Notes: generated from the sequence alone by a model not told the origin. DNA of 64,000 nucleotides from Gammaproteobacteria bacterium (GCA_021773395.1 JAJFKB010000024.1:62001-126000); one strand, 5' to 3'; positions 1 through 8,763 are shown, counted from the first letter of the stretch. Numbers and translations: made by a program.

Positions 1-267
1 GCGTTTATCATCCAGTGCTGCATTTGCAGCGCCAGGCACTTGCACTAAAAATTCTCGCCCGCCATCAACTTTAAAAAAATGGCCTATATAGCCGTCCATT
101 GCTGGAACATCACCATTCCCGGCACCGGTTGGGGAATGACAACCCTGACAATTCATTATGTAATCTTCACGAGCCTGTGCATTTGAATCCGACTCATTTG
201 AAGCATTTGCAAATACTGAAAATTCTGAAAATATCAGCGCACACAGAAATATCTGAACTGACCGCAT
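1..267 (-). CDS. Small c-type cytochrome, partial (C-terminus off the left edge)
   Basis: Read on the minus strand, an ATG at 267-265 opens a frame that runs off the window after about 89 residues. It has a signal peptide of about 22 residues and one CQGCH heme site near residues 40-44, so it is a periplasmic class I cytochrome c. The ATG overlaps the stop codon of the preceding cytochrome gene by one base, so the two are probably translationally coupled. It is the last visible gene of the TTQ amine dehydrogenase cluster. An electron-acceptor role is inferred from position. The visible part has a single heme, so it does not look like the diheme enzyme MauG. Confidence 0.75.
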   Translation of the reverse strand, partial: MRSVQIFLCALIFSEFSVFANASNESDSNAQAREDYIMNCQGCHSPTGAGNGDVPAMDGYIGHFFKVDGGREFLVQVPGAANAALDDKR

Positions 268-746
268 TACTGTAACTCCGGATTCTGGGCGAATAACGCC
301 TGTCTTAGGTTCAATACTTGATTGACGTCAGCATCTGCATTTTTGGCAAGCACCCGGTCCACCTCTTCTGCCGTGAAGGGCTGCCAGCCGGCGGCACTGA
401 CATTAAGCTCTGTCGCCACGAAATTCAAAATTTTAGCGGTTGCGGCACTATCCAGCGCTCCACCCTGCCCTGGCATCATCCCAAAGTAGGGGACGTCCGC
501 CACAGTAATCGGCCCCGCCAAACCACGACTAACCACCAGCACCAGATATTCCCGCCCGTCAGGCAGACTCGCAATAGGTGCCAATCGATCTTTCAAAGGA
601 GGAAACACGCCGGGCAGGCCCGCTCCATCGGGCAGATGACAAGCCGCACATCGCCCATATTCCTCCGGCGCTTGCGCCAATGCCAGACTGGACTGACCCA
701 GTAATAGAGCGGTTAACGCAGCACTCAACAACTTCAACATACCCAT
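267..746 (-). CDS. Periplasmic class I cytochrome c, probable acceptor for the amine dehydrogenase
   Basis: A 159-residue protein with a signal peptide cleaved near residue 25 (LALAQA), a heme site CAACH at 33-37 and a probable axial methionine in the MMPG stretch at 90-93. It lies 26 bp downstream of the TTQ light subunit and overlaps the next cytochrome gene by one base. Methylamine dehydrogenases pass electrons to amicyanin and aromatic amine dehydrogenases to azurin. No cupredoxin gene is visible here, so direct transfer to this cytochrome is a reasonable inference. Two in-frame ATGs (746 and 740) could serve as start, and neither has a clearly better ribosome site. Confidence 0.8.
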   Translation of the reverse strand: MGMLKLLSAALTALLLGQSSLALAQAPEEYGRCAACHLPDGAGLPGVFPPLKDRLAPIASLPDGREYLVLVVSRGLAGPITVADVPYFGMMPGQGGALDSAATAKILNFVATELNVSAAGWQPFTAEEVDRVLAKNADADVNQVLNLRQALFAQNPELQ

Positions 747-772
747 ATTCGTCTACTTTCCTCTACTTCCCG

Positions 773-1291
773 CTACTTATCTAAAGCCACACCCACCACA
801 ATCGCTGTTGAGCAATTGTATGTAGCGCTTTTGGTACCCAAACACCAGTTAATATCATTGGCCTTATCCGGACGATAAATCGGTCGATCACTCTCATTAC
901 GCGTACACAGGCAGTTACCACAGGATGTTTTACCGCAGCAATCGTTATAGGAAATAATATAATTTCTTCCGTCCGCCGGATTACGACAAGTACCAATCCA
1001 GGTTATAGGTGACATTTCTGTCCCCGGAGGACAGGTATTCTGCGTACCGCCACAGCAGGAACACAAAAATCCATCAATCGCACAATAGCGCCAGTACTCA
1101 CATTGCATCGGATCGCCAGGATCAACCGGCGCACCCAGTTTCTCCCCCTCTGCTGCACGTGCAACCGGCAACAAAGGAAATGCAGCAGAGCCAACCAACA
1201 ATCCACCCAGACCCTTTAACAGTCCTCGCCGCGAGCTTCTTTGGGCCACTTTACGCGACGATGCTTCCGCTACCTTATCCAACCATTTCAT
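773..1291 (-). CDS. aauA: TTQ-dependent amine dehydrogenase, light (catalytic) subunit
   Basis: A 172-residue precursor of the methylamine/aromatic amine dehydrogenase light chain, which carries the tryptophan tryptophylquinone cofactor and oxidises primary amines to aldehyde and ammonia in the periplasm. The two cofactor tryptophans are Trp98 (SPITWIG) and Trp149 (DINWCLG). Their spacing of 51 equals Trp57/Trp108 of the Paracoccus enzyme. Asp73 and Asp117 match the family's Asp32 and Asp76. Fourteen cysteines are present, as expected for this disulfide-rich chain. The N-terminus has a twin-arginine signal (RRGLLK at 21-26). Gene order heavy-E-D-light is that of aauBEDA/mauBEDA. Aromatic rather than methylamine substrate is inferred from the FeaR-like regulator and aldehyde dehydrogenase. 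Confidence 0.93.
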   Translation of the reverse strand: MKWLDKVAEASSRKVAQRSSRRGLLKGLGGLLVGSAAFPLLPVARAAEGEKLGAPVDPGDPMQCEYWRYCAIDGFLCSCCGGTQNTCPPGTEMSPITWIGTCRNPADGRNYIISYNDCCGKTSCGNCLCTRNESDRPIYRPDKANDINWCLGTKSATYNCSTAIVVGVALDK

Positions 1292-1301
1292 ATCAGTACT
1301 C

Positions 1302-1925
1302 CTAGCGCACTTCTTTAATCATTTCGTTATTATCTTGTTGTTGCTGCATGTATTGCTGTATTGATGCCACGTTGCGCTCCTTGGCTTCAAATAAACTTTC
1401 CAGATGCTCCCGGGAATTTATGATCCCCATGGAAGCAATTTGCCCCTGTTCGTCAATTAATACTCCATAGGGCAGCTTCGCCACACCGTAGGTTTTGCCC
1501 AGTATCTCTGATACCACATACGGAAAAGACTTCAACTCATATTCAGCTACAAAGCCCCGATGGTCCTGCTCTTCCCCATCGCTCGCTAAGACAACATCAA
1601 ACCAATTTCCTTCGCTTTTGACCGCCGATTTAATAACCGGCAAAAGCGTTTTACAAATCGGGCAGTCGGGTGACAGGAAAAAAAGTAGCTGACTCCTTTC
1701 CTGAGCCTGACCACCCAACAAAAGCGTATTCCCTTCCAATGTTTTCGCCGACACTTCTGGCGCAGGCATACCCACTTCAAGCGTCTGGTTCACCATTAGC
1801 GCACCGGCGGGAGCAACCCTTTCATAAAGTACGCCGATCTGCCGAGTGAGCGCGAAAATAACCAACGCCATCACAATCAGTGCGATCCATAGTACAATAG
1901 TGGAAATTATCAGAGCCTCAACCAT
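1302..1925 (-). CDS. mauD: MauD-like thioredoxin-fold disulfide protein for light-chain maturation
   Basis: A 207-residue protein with one N-terminal membrane anchor (about residues 5-27) and a periplasmic thioredoxin-like domain containing a CPIC redox pair (Cys88, Cys91). MauD-type proteins are needed to form or isomerise the many disulfides of the TTQ light subunit, and mutants lose the light chain. The gene sits directly between mauE and the light-subunit gene, with 5 and 10 bp spacings, as in known mau and aau clusters. Annotation rests on the motif, topology and this order. Confidence 0.88.
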   Translation of the reverse strand: MVEALIISTIVLWIALIVMALVIFALTRQIGVLYERVAPAGALMVNQTLEVGMPAPEVSAKTLEGNTLLLGGQAQERSQLLFFLSPDCPICKTLLPVIKSAVKSEGNWFDVVLASDGEEQDHRGFVAEYELKSFPYVVSEILGKTYGVAKLPYGVLIDEQGQIASMGIINSREHLESLFEAKERNVASIQQYMQQQQDNNEMIKEVR

Positions 1926-1930
1926 AACCT

Positions 1931-2464
1931 CTAGCCTCTTAAGTTCCTGAGTCGCGTAGAATTAGCAATCAGCTGTTCCGTTCCGGCATAAACAAGAAAC
2001 GCCAGCGACACAGCGAGCACAATGACGACCAAATCAAACCATATCAGCTCACGGGAAAGCGGTGTAATACCCGCTGCAATAGCGACAACCGCCAGCAATC
2101 CATTCCTGGCCAACAACCAGGCGCTCAATTTCTGTTTATTCGCTGCAGGCCCGGAACACCCGCAGTCGATGCTCATTCTGCCGCGCAGCAAGTTTATACC
2201 AATAGCCAGTGCATAAATAAGTAATAGTAGTGCTGCAAACCAGGCTGCCAGCTCGCGGCTCACTGGAATCAGTAACAGGAAACCGGTGCATAACTCGGCC
2301 AGGCCTATAGTGATCGCAACGGCTTTATTTCCCGCTACCAAGGGCAACTGATACTCACCAATCACGGCCGCATAATAGCGGGGAGCCCGCATTTTTTGCC
2401 AGCCTGCAACAACAAACAAGAAGCTGACAAAGAGCGTTGCAATCACTACAAAAACCAAATCCAC
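1931..2464 (-). CDS. mauE: MauE-like membrane protein, amine dehydrogenase maturation
   Basis: A 177-residue integral membrane protein with about four to five hydrophobic helices and a conserved-looking CGCSG stretch near the middle (about residues 101-105). This fits the MauE/DoxX-like family, whose members work with MauD in disulfide formation or export of the TTQ light chain. It starts 12 bp after the heavy-subunit stop and ends 5 bp before mauD, so it is part of the same transcript. The exact biochemical role of MauE is not settled in the literature. Confidence 0.87.
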   Translation of the reverse strand: MDLVFVVIATLFVSFLFVVAGWQKMRAPRYYAAVIGEYQLPLVAGNKAVAITIGLAELCTGFLLLIPVSRELAAWFAALLLLIYALAIGINLLRGRMSIDCGCSGPAANKQKLSAWLLARNGLLAVVAIAAGITPLSRELIWFDLVVIVLAVSLAFLVYAGTEQLIANSTRLRNLRG

Positions 2465-2476
2465 TACAAACAGTTC

Positions 2477-3748
2477 CTACTCAGCCCCGTAGACAACAAA
2501 TGGAGTTTCCATCACGATATCTGAGAGTGTTTGTTGGAAGCTACCACTATTGGCATCGTAAACGTCCAGCAGCATATTGGCATTAGTGACCACCATTGTT
2601 GGATTTGCTCCGTGTGTGACCGCAAGCGAAACGCCCCAGTTTTCGAGCTTGATCCGCTGCACCCGTTGACCTTTTGCCACGTCGAAAACCCAAACTTCAG
2701 GACCACCATCTTTATGGCTGCCGTTATAGCCCTCAGGGTGCATGAGTATATACATTCTACCCTGGTCGTCGGTCTCATTTAACTGCCAGCCACCAGGCCG
2801 CCACCCCTGTTTCTTCTCGTCATCGGACGTCAGCGACCATAGTTCCCCTATCGCGGGAACCGTACCATTAAGATCGATCGGCTGGACATTACCGGAAAAT
2901 GTCGGAAAATAAGCGATGCCGTTGATGATCGCCGGTTTCTCAAACAACGGGGTTTTGTCAGTATCGAAAAACGGCGCTATTCGCTCTTTGCTCGCCACTT
3001 GCCCTTTTTGATCCAACTGCACGGTATAGAAACCGCCATTCGAACAGATCGAACTAAAGCCGCTTGGGCCTGTTGGATAAATCAATGAACAACCAGGTAT
3101 AGGTACTTCATTCACCACTTCCCTGCTATCGAGATCAATGACAGTTACCGAAGTCGCTGGGGTCAAATTAAACACCAGCAGGAACTTGTCATTATTGATC
3201 AGTTGCAGCGCATAGCGCTGCGGCATAGTGTTGGATCTCTTCGTGGGTAGAATAATTTCTGCTATCGGAGCCAGATCCTCTTTACTCCAGATCGTGACTA
3301 CATCGGTTCGTGTTCCACGGGTACCTCTGGTATAAAAAGTTTCAGCAACATACATTTCCGGTCTTGCTGTGCCCTGAACAAATTGTCCGATAAATGAAAT
3401 CGATATCTGCCCCTTCACCTGTTCGGCAACGGTTTCAGCCGTAGGATCGATAACAAACAACTTGCCTTCCAGGAAGTGGAAAAAAGCTGCATCGTGGGCA
3501 ACAATCCAGTTTTCAGGATAAGGGACAGCCAGTTTTTTGATGATACCAATTGGTTCAGCTTTCAAAGGGGCTGGCGTTAGCCCCGGCGTTGCCACCGGGA
3601 CCGACGCAGGCTCCTTAAACTCTTTCAGGCTTTCTGTGGTAGCCGCAACCTCGGATACCGACGAATCAACTTTGGACTGTTCCGCATTATCGCCACAGGC
3701 GGTAAGACCAACCAACGCCATCAGCGCCAGAAACAGTTGTCTTTTCAT
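2477..3748 (-). CDS. aauB: TTQ amine dehydrogenase heavy subunit, predicted lipoprotein
   Basis: A 423-residue heavy chain of the aromatic amine/methylamine dehydrogenase family. The fold is a seven-bladed propeller that clamps two light chains in a heterotetramer. The assignment uses the cluster order, the length and repeated beta-blade sequence such as the MYVAETFYTRGTRG and VWVFDVAKGQ stretches. The unusual part is the N-terminus: a short signal peptide ends in LTAC with Cys18, a good lipobox. A low-complexity linker (about residues 20-70, rich in Ser, Pro and Ala) follows before the propeller. If processed as a lipoprotein, the enzyme would be membrane-tethered. It lies 11 bp downstream of the aldehyde dehydrogenase gene. 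Confidence 0.88.
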   Translation of the reverse strand: MKRQLFLALMALVGLTACGDNAEQSKVDSSVSEVAATTESLKEFKEPASVPVATPGLTPAPLKAEPIGIIKKLAVPYPENWIVAHDAAFFHFLEGKLFVIDPTAETVAEQVKGQISISFIGQFVQGTARPEMYVAETFYTRGTRGTRTDVVTIWSKEDLAPIAEIILPTKRSNTMPQRYALQLINNDKFLLVFNLTPATSVTVIDLDSREVVNEVPIPGCSLIYPTGPSGFSSICSNGGFYTVQLDQKGQVASKERIAPFFDTDKTPLFEKPAIINGIAYFPTFSGNVQPIDLNGTVPAIGELWSLTSDDEKKQGWRPGGWQLNETDDQGRMYILMHPEGYNGSHKDGGPEVWVFDVAKGQRVQRIKLENWGVSLAVTHGANPTMVVTNANMLLDVYDANSGSFQQTLSDIVMETPFVVYGAE

Positions 3749-3759
3749 GGTAAGCTTCC

Positions 3760-5169
3760 TTAGTTTTTATCAATACTAACGATCTGGATGGACGTATACT
3801 CCGCCAGACCTTCTTCAGCAAACTCTACACCGAAACCAGAGGCTTTCACACCACCAAAGGGCACGTTAGGTTGTACTATGGCATGCTTGTTAACCCAGGC
3901 AGTACCGCATTCCAACCGCATGGAAAGCTGTTTACCTTTCTCTAGATCGCTGGTCCAAATCGAACCACCCAGTCCATTTTCACAATCGTTGGCACGACGA
4001 ATCGCATCATCGATATCCGTATATTTAATAATTGGCAATACCGGGCCAAATTGCTCTTCGTCAACAATCCGACAACCGTCTGAAACATCGGCAATCAACG
4101 TCAGCGGATAAAATAATCCCTCACCGGGTTCTCCACCACAGAGAACGCGTCCACCTTGCGCTTTGGCATCGTCAACCAACTCTCTTACATAGTCAAACTG
4201 CGCCTGATTCTGTACCGGGCCAAATATATTATTTTCGTCCAGCCCATCACCCATTGGCATTTGCGTCGCCATGGCGGTCAGCCCTTCACAAACCTGATCA
4301 TGGATATCTTCATGAACATAGAGACGTTTCAGTGCCGCACAGGTTTGTCCGGAGTTAATAAAAGAACCCCAAAACAGTTTTTCAATGATGGCGGGGACAT
4401 TCGCATCGGGTAATACAATTCCGGCATCATTGCCACCCAGCTCCAAAGTTAAGCGCTTCAGAGTGGCGGATGCATTTTCCATAATATTCTTACCGGTAGG
4501 AGTAGACCCGGTAAATACAATTTTTTGAATCCCTTCATGAGTGGCCATACGGCGTCCAATACTTCCACCGCCAGTCACGATGTTCAGTACGCCCGCTGGC
4601 AGTACTTCATTGAACAATTCAACCATTCTAATACTACTTAGAGGCGTCAACGAGGAAGGTTTCATCACCACGGTACAGCCTGATCTGATTGCCGGAATAA
4701 TATGCCAGATACCAATCATGAGAGGCCAGTTCCAGGGGGCAATGGAGCCCACTACACCAATAGGTTTGCGGTGCTGTTCAATGGTGCTTTCTTCGGTTTC
4801 TTCAATGATCTTAACGGGAAGAGACAGTGCTGCCGTCGCCTGCGTCCATCCGATACAACCTTCCAGCTCAAACTCCGATCCCAAACCTTTTAAGGGTTTA
4901 CCCTGTTCACGTGTCAACAGCTCCGCCAATTCAGCAGAATTTTGAACGAGCACTTCGGCAATTTTATTGACCGCCGCCTGACGCTCAGCATCAGGTACCG
5001 CACTCCAACTCTTAAATGCTCGATTGGCCGCTGTTACGGCATCGTCAAGCTGTTCATCACTCGCCTGCGGACATGCGCCCACAACTTCACCCGAAGCGGG
5101 GTTCATTACATCGAAATAATGCTCAGTGGCTACTTTCTTGCCATCGATGATTAGACTGTAAGACGCCAT
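3760..5169 (-). CDS. NAD(P)-dependent aldehyde dehydrogenase of the amine pathway
   Basis: A 469-residue member of the aldehyde dehydrogenase superfamily. It has the usual order of motifs: PWNWP (145-149), FTGSTPTGK (219-227), general-base Glu243 in LELGG and catalytic Cys277 in SGQTC. No signal peptide is seen, so it is cytoplasmic and probably oxidises the aldehyde made by the amine dehydrogenase to the acid, as FeaB does for phenylacetaldehyde. AGGAG sits at a good distance before the ATG. It is the first gene of the amine operon and starts 84 bp downstream of the receptor terminator, so a promoter probably lies in 5170-5253. Substrate is inferred. Confidence 0.9.
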   Translation of the reverse strand: MASYSLIIDGKKVATEHYFDVMNPASGEVVGACPQASDEQLDDAVTAANRAFKSWSAVPDAERQAAVNKIAEVLVQNSAELAELLTREQGKPLKGLGSEFELEGCIGWTQATAALSLPVKIIEETEESTIEQHRKPIGVVGSIAPWNWPLMIGIWHIIPAIRSGCTVVMKPSSLTPLSSIRMVELFNEVLPAGVLNIVTGGGSIGRRMATHEGIQKIVFTGSTPTGKNIMENASATLKRLTLELGGNDAGIVLPDANVPAIIEKLFWGSFINSGQTCAALKRLYVHEDIHDQVCEGLTAMATQMPMGDGLDENNIFGPVQNQAQFDYVRELVDDAKAQGGRVLCGGEPGEGLFYPLTLIADVSDGCRIVDEEQFGPVLPIIKYTDIDDAIRRANDCENGLGGSIWTSDLEKGKQLSMRLECGTAWVNKHAIVQPNVPFGGVKASGFGVEFAEEGLAEYTSIQIVSIDKN

Positions 5170-5253
5170 GGAAAACTCCTATAAAAGATTAATTACCACA
5201 CCCATAGACAAAATTGCATCTCAGGGAAAATTCAAACGAGGTTTAGATAAAAA

Positions 5254-5281
5254 CCCCGGTTAACACTTAAGCTAACCGGGG
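5254..5281 (-). terminator. Rho-independent terminator of the TonB-dependent receptor gene
   Basis: A perfect 9-bp stem (CCCCGGTTA / TAACCGGGG at 5254-5262 and 5273-5281) has a 10-nt loop. Read on the minus strand it is followed at once by TTTTTATC. It lies 16 bp after the receptor stop codon and separates the receptor transcript from the amine dehydrogenase operon. Confidence 0.9.
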
Positions 5282-5297
5282 ATAAAAATGCTTCGAA

Positions 5298-7571
5298 TTA
5301 GAAGCTATAGTTGACATTCACACCGTACCAACGTGGTGGTGCAAACATTTGCTGATTGAATCCAGCAGGACCACTAAAGTCAAACGTGTAGACACGATAG
5401 TCTTCGTCAGTCAGGTTTTTCACATAGGCCGCAACGGTCAGATTATCCGAGACCTGATAGCCAATACGGGCATTGTAGACCGTGTAACTATCTTCTGCCG
5501 ACACATCACTGTTAGTAATGTCGAAGAAGTGCTCAGCCTGATGATTGAAGTCAACCTGTACTGAAAGTGCTTCAGTCGCCTGGAAGCGAACAATACCGTT
5601 CAGCGAGAATTCAGGTGCCAGTACCATCTCTGTACCAGAAACTGTACCCACTCCACGAACTGTAACCTCATCTACTTCGGTATCCAGGAAACTGGCGCCC
5701 AAGCTGATATCCCACTGGTCCGTAGGAACCCAAACCATTTCCAGATCCAGACCCTGCACTTCGGCATCCGAGTTGTTGATGAACTGACTCAGTCCGGCAA
5801 AGGTCAACGCCTGGTAGTCCTGATAATCGTAGTAGAACGCAGTAGCGTTCAAACGCATTGCACCACCAGCCAAGGTTGCTTTAAACCCGATTTCGTAGCT
5901 GGTCAGCTCTTCTTCATCAAACGGAATATCTGACTCAAATACGCCATCTGTGAAGTCAAGGAAGCCACCGTTAAAACCGCCGCTCTTGAATCCCTTGGAG
6001 ATATTAAAGAAAATTAACGTATCTTCGTTAGGTCTGAAGTCGATACCGATTTTTCCTGAAATATTATCGGTATCCAGTTCGTTCAAATTGGAAGCCGCTA
6101 CCAAAGGATTGGCGTCAGTGAAGTCGATATAGGTATTACTGCCTGGCCAATCGGGGCCAAAGCCAAAACCACAAACATCGCCTGCGGGTATTATACATGA
6201 GTTCAGCACTGCCATTGGGTCACCATCGGTGCGGTTCTGGTAATCCATCTCCCGCTCCTCTTGCGTATAACGCAGACCAAAGGTCATTGTTAGCGCATCA
6301 GACAACTGATATTCCAACTGGCCAAAAAAGCCCAGCGATTCAGTTTCCTGAGTGTAGTCCACATCGTAATTCAGGAAAGGCACTATACCGTCACCAAAGG
6401 TCCCAGCAGGCGCACCAGTAATCGCGTCAAGCAAAGGTCCAGGGAAATCATTATTAAGATCCAAAGCGCCATCTACTTCATTATCGAAATAGAAGGCTCC
6501 CAAAACCCAGATCATCGAATCAGTATTACCTGACAGTCTGAACTCCTGGCTGAACTGCTCATTTTCAGAAGCAAATGTTGGATTGATGTAGGGACCAGGG
6601 CCCATATCGGTATCTTCCTGGTGCAGTTTTTCAACCTCTTCTACGGCGGTGATGGAGACGAACTCCATCTCACCAATATCCCAGGTTAACTTCAGGGAGT
6701 AGCCCTCGGATTCGACATCCAGCACCCCTTCACGGTTATAGGCGCCCTCGAAGTTGTCGCCATCCAGATCCGCATAACCGAAGAAGTCAGTACCACCAGC
6801 TGTTGCCTGATGCTGGTATTGAGGAGCATTGGTATCGGAATCACCACCATGCACGTTCAACAATGCACTAAAAGTTTCAGTAAAATTGAAGTTCAACTGA
6901 ACCCGATATGCCTGGCTGTTCGCCTCATTGGCATCTGGCCCGATACGGTTATCCACGTAACCATCATGGTCATTGGTTGCAATCGACAAACGGCCTTGGA
7001 TTGAATCGGTAATAGCACCACCAATGGCACCTTCGAGTTTAATCTGGTCATACTCTGCAACGGTTAAATCCAGATAGCCTTCCAGCTCATCGCTGGGCTT
7101 CTTGGAGATAAAGTGCACCAGACCACCCGTAGCGTTACGGCCATACAGGGTTCCCTGCGGACCACGCAACACTTCCACTCGATCCAGATCAAACAATTGG
7201 AAAGTCAGTCCGGGCATTGCACCCTGATAAACCTCATCGCGATAAACAGCTATAGGTCCTTCGTTGTTATCATTAAAGTCGTTGAGGCCCACACCACGTA
7301 ATGTAATGGACGGGTTGTTACCCTCACCAACAGGTGTACCAATGTTCAGGCCAGGTGTCTGACCTGCAATATCGGTACTGTTTGTCATATTCAGTTCTCG
7401 CATTGCGTTGCCAGAGAAAGCTGTCACCGCGACACTGACGTCCTGAAGATTCTGTTCCCTTTTTTGTGCTGTTACGACCACTTCTTCCATCAACACTGCT
7501 GCGGAAGTCATTGTCGTTGCCGACAATAGCGATATAGCCAACACAAGCGCTTTTTTAGTATGCACCACCAT
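5298..7571 (-). CDS. TonB-dependent outer-membrane receptor
   Basis: A 757-residue outer-membrane active transporter. It has a signal peptide of about 24 residues, a TonB box-like EEVVVTAQKR at 29-38, a plug domain with the LRGPQGTLYGRNATGG signature near residues 133-150, and a long beta-barrel ending in a terminal Phe (NYSF). The sequence style is that of receptors common in marine gammaproteobacteria and sphingomonads, used for small organic nutrients rather than only iron. Its place between a FeaR-like regulator and an amine dehydrogenase suggests that it imports the amine or a precursor. That substrate is inferred from neighbours only. Confidence 0.9.
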   Translation of the reverse strand: MVVHTKKALVLAISLLSATTMTSAAVLMEEVVVTAQKREQNLQDVSVAVTAFSGNAMRELNMTNSTDIAGQTPGLNIGTPVGEGNNPSITLRGVGLNDFNDNNEGPIAVYRDEVYQGAMPGLTFQLFDLDRVEVLRGPQGTLYGRNATGGLVHFISKKPSDELEGYLDLTVAEYDQIKLEGAIGGAITDSIQGRLSIATNDHDGYVDNRIGPDANEANSQAYRVQLNFNFTETFSALLNVHGGDSDTNAPQYQHQATAGGTDFFGYADLDGDNFEGAYNREGVLDVESEGYSLKLTWDIGEMEFVSITAVEEVEKLHQEDTDMGPGPYINPTFASENEQFSQEFRLSGNTDSMIWVLGAFYFDNEVDGALDLNNDFPGPLLDAITGAPAGTFGDGIVPFLNYDVDYTQETESLGFFGQLEYQLSDALTMTFGLRYTQEEREMDYQNRTDGDPMAVLNSCIIPAGDVCGFGFGPDWPGSNTYIDFTDANPLVAASNLNELDTDNISGKIGIDFRPNEDTLIFFNISKGFKSGGFNGGFLDFTDGVFESDIPFDEEELTSYEIGFKATLAGGAMRLNATAFYYDYQDYQALTFAGLSQFINNSDAEVQGLDLEMVWVPTDQWDISLGASFLDTEVDEVTVRGVGTVSGTEMVLAPEFSLNGIVRFQATEALSVQVDFNHQAEHFFDITNSDVSAEDSYTVYNARIGYQVSDNLTVAAYVKNLTDEDYRVYTFDFSGPAGFNQQMFAPPRWYGVNVNYSF

Positions 7572-7702
7572 AACTGCCCCTCTCTCTTGATTTTATTTAC
7601 CTGTAAATGTGATTATACCGCTCAAAACCAACTACCCAACTCCGCAGATTACCAGCTGCAGAGCCACAAAAGGCTTAGACTTTTAACGATACCCGGCAAG
7701 TT

Positions 7703-7718
7703 TAGCCCAATTGGGCTA
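7703..7718. promoter_or_regulatory. Perfect 16-bp palindrome upstream of the receptor gene
   Basis: TAGCCCAATTGGGCTA is a perfect palindrome in the 211-bp gap between the AraC-type gene and the receptor, about 130 bp before the receptor ATG. It has no loop and no T-run, so it is a better candidate for a dimeric regulator's operator than for a terminator. Which protein binds it is unknown. AraC proteins usually prefer direct repeats. Confidence 0.4.
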
Positions 7719-7782
7719 GTTTGTCTTGGGGTAAAGAGAACAAAGAAATTGACTGGAAGTGCAGTGCGCTTGCGCATACAGC

Positions 7783-8763
7783 CTACTGTTTAGGAAACTT
7801 ACTCGCGACCTGAATACGAAATTGCTTGGGGGTCATTTGATATTGCGCTTTAAAACAACGATGAAAATGTGAAATATCACCAAAACCCCATGCCATTGCG
7901 ATATCACCTGTCGATGTATTTCCCATTGACGGATTTGCAAAGGCTCGACAACAGGCTTCGAGTCTTTGTTGCTGGATATAGCGTGATACGGACATGCCCG
8001 CCTGCTTAAACAAAAGGTGAAGGTAGCGCTTGCTGATACTCTCTGATTCCGCAATAAATTCCACAGAGAGTCGGGAATCCTGCAGATGCATTGTAATAAA
8101 GCGCTTAATTCTGCGCAGATGCACCTCAGCCGCAGATTCAATTGCCTTTGCGGGAACACCTGCAACGGAGTGCAGCGCGGTAATCAATAAGTCCAGCACA
8201 TTGGCTTCAAGGCGCTGCACAATTGAAGGTTCCAGCGCATCAATATGTTCAACCATGGAACAAACGAACTGACTTAGCAGGCTATTAGTCGGCAGCTCCT
8301 TGCCCATTCTTACACCCAGGTAGTCATCAGGCGAATGAAACATCTCTCGCAACAAGGGTTGAGGAACCGCTAATACCGCTTGCCTGTAATTTTCCCTGAA
8401 TTGCAACTCATAGGGCTCTGCCGTACTACAGACCACAAAATCACCTGGGCGCAAATACGCTTCTCTTCCTCGCTGCTTAACCAGACCCTGACCAATCATT
8501 TGAAATTTAACCAGGTAAACGGCCTCATGGAGCTGCGAAATATTCTGCTTTCTGCGATAAGCATCCACAGGAAGTCCGCCAACACGTGCCAGGTTTACTC
8601 GATTAAGACGTGTTGTTCCAAGCTCGCCAACAAAGCTTTTCTTTAATTGACGATCCCTTAAACGGCAATCCATTGAGCAAAATATACTGGAAACCGAATC
8701 ATTGAATTGATCAAACCCAACAATGGTTGTCGTACTCGCAGGCAGTATTTGCGGCTTTGTCAT
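7783..8763 (-). CDS. AraC-family regulator, FeaR-like
   Basis: A transcription factor of about 326 residues. The C-terminal 100 residues hold the two helix-turn-helix units of the AraC/XylS family (SVEFIAESESISKRYLHLLF, then a second helix ending MTPKQFR). The N-terminal 200 residues resemble the AraC-binding-like domain of FeaR, which activates phenylethylamine/tyramine oxidation in E. coli. An upstream in-frame GTG at 8781 exists. The ATG at 8763 is preferred because GGACAGAG precedes it and nothing comparable precedes the GTG. It likely controls the receptor and amine dehydrogenase genes downstream. Confidence 0.85.
   Translation of the reverse strand: MTKPQILPASTTTIVGFDQFNDSVSSIFCSMDCRLRDRQLKKSFVGELGTTRLNRVNLARVGGLPVDAYRRKQNISQLHEAVYLVKFQMIGQGLVKQRGREAYLRPGDFVVCSTAEPYELQFRENYRQAVLAVPQPLLREMFHSPDDYLGVRMGKELPTNSLLSQFVCSMVEHIDALEPSIVQRLEANVLDLLITALHSVAGVPAKAIESAAEVHLRRIKRFITMHLQDSRLSVEFIAESESISKRYLHLLFKQAGMSVSRYIQQQRLEACCRAFANPSMGNTSTGDIAMAWGFGDISHFHRCFKAQYQMTPKQFRIQVASKFPKQ

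Noticed and set aside
318-704. Plus-strand ORFs opposite the amine dehydrogenase and cytochrome genes
   Set aside because: They are antisense shadows of genes with clear motifs and show no domain or signal of their own.
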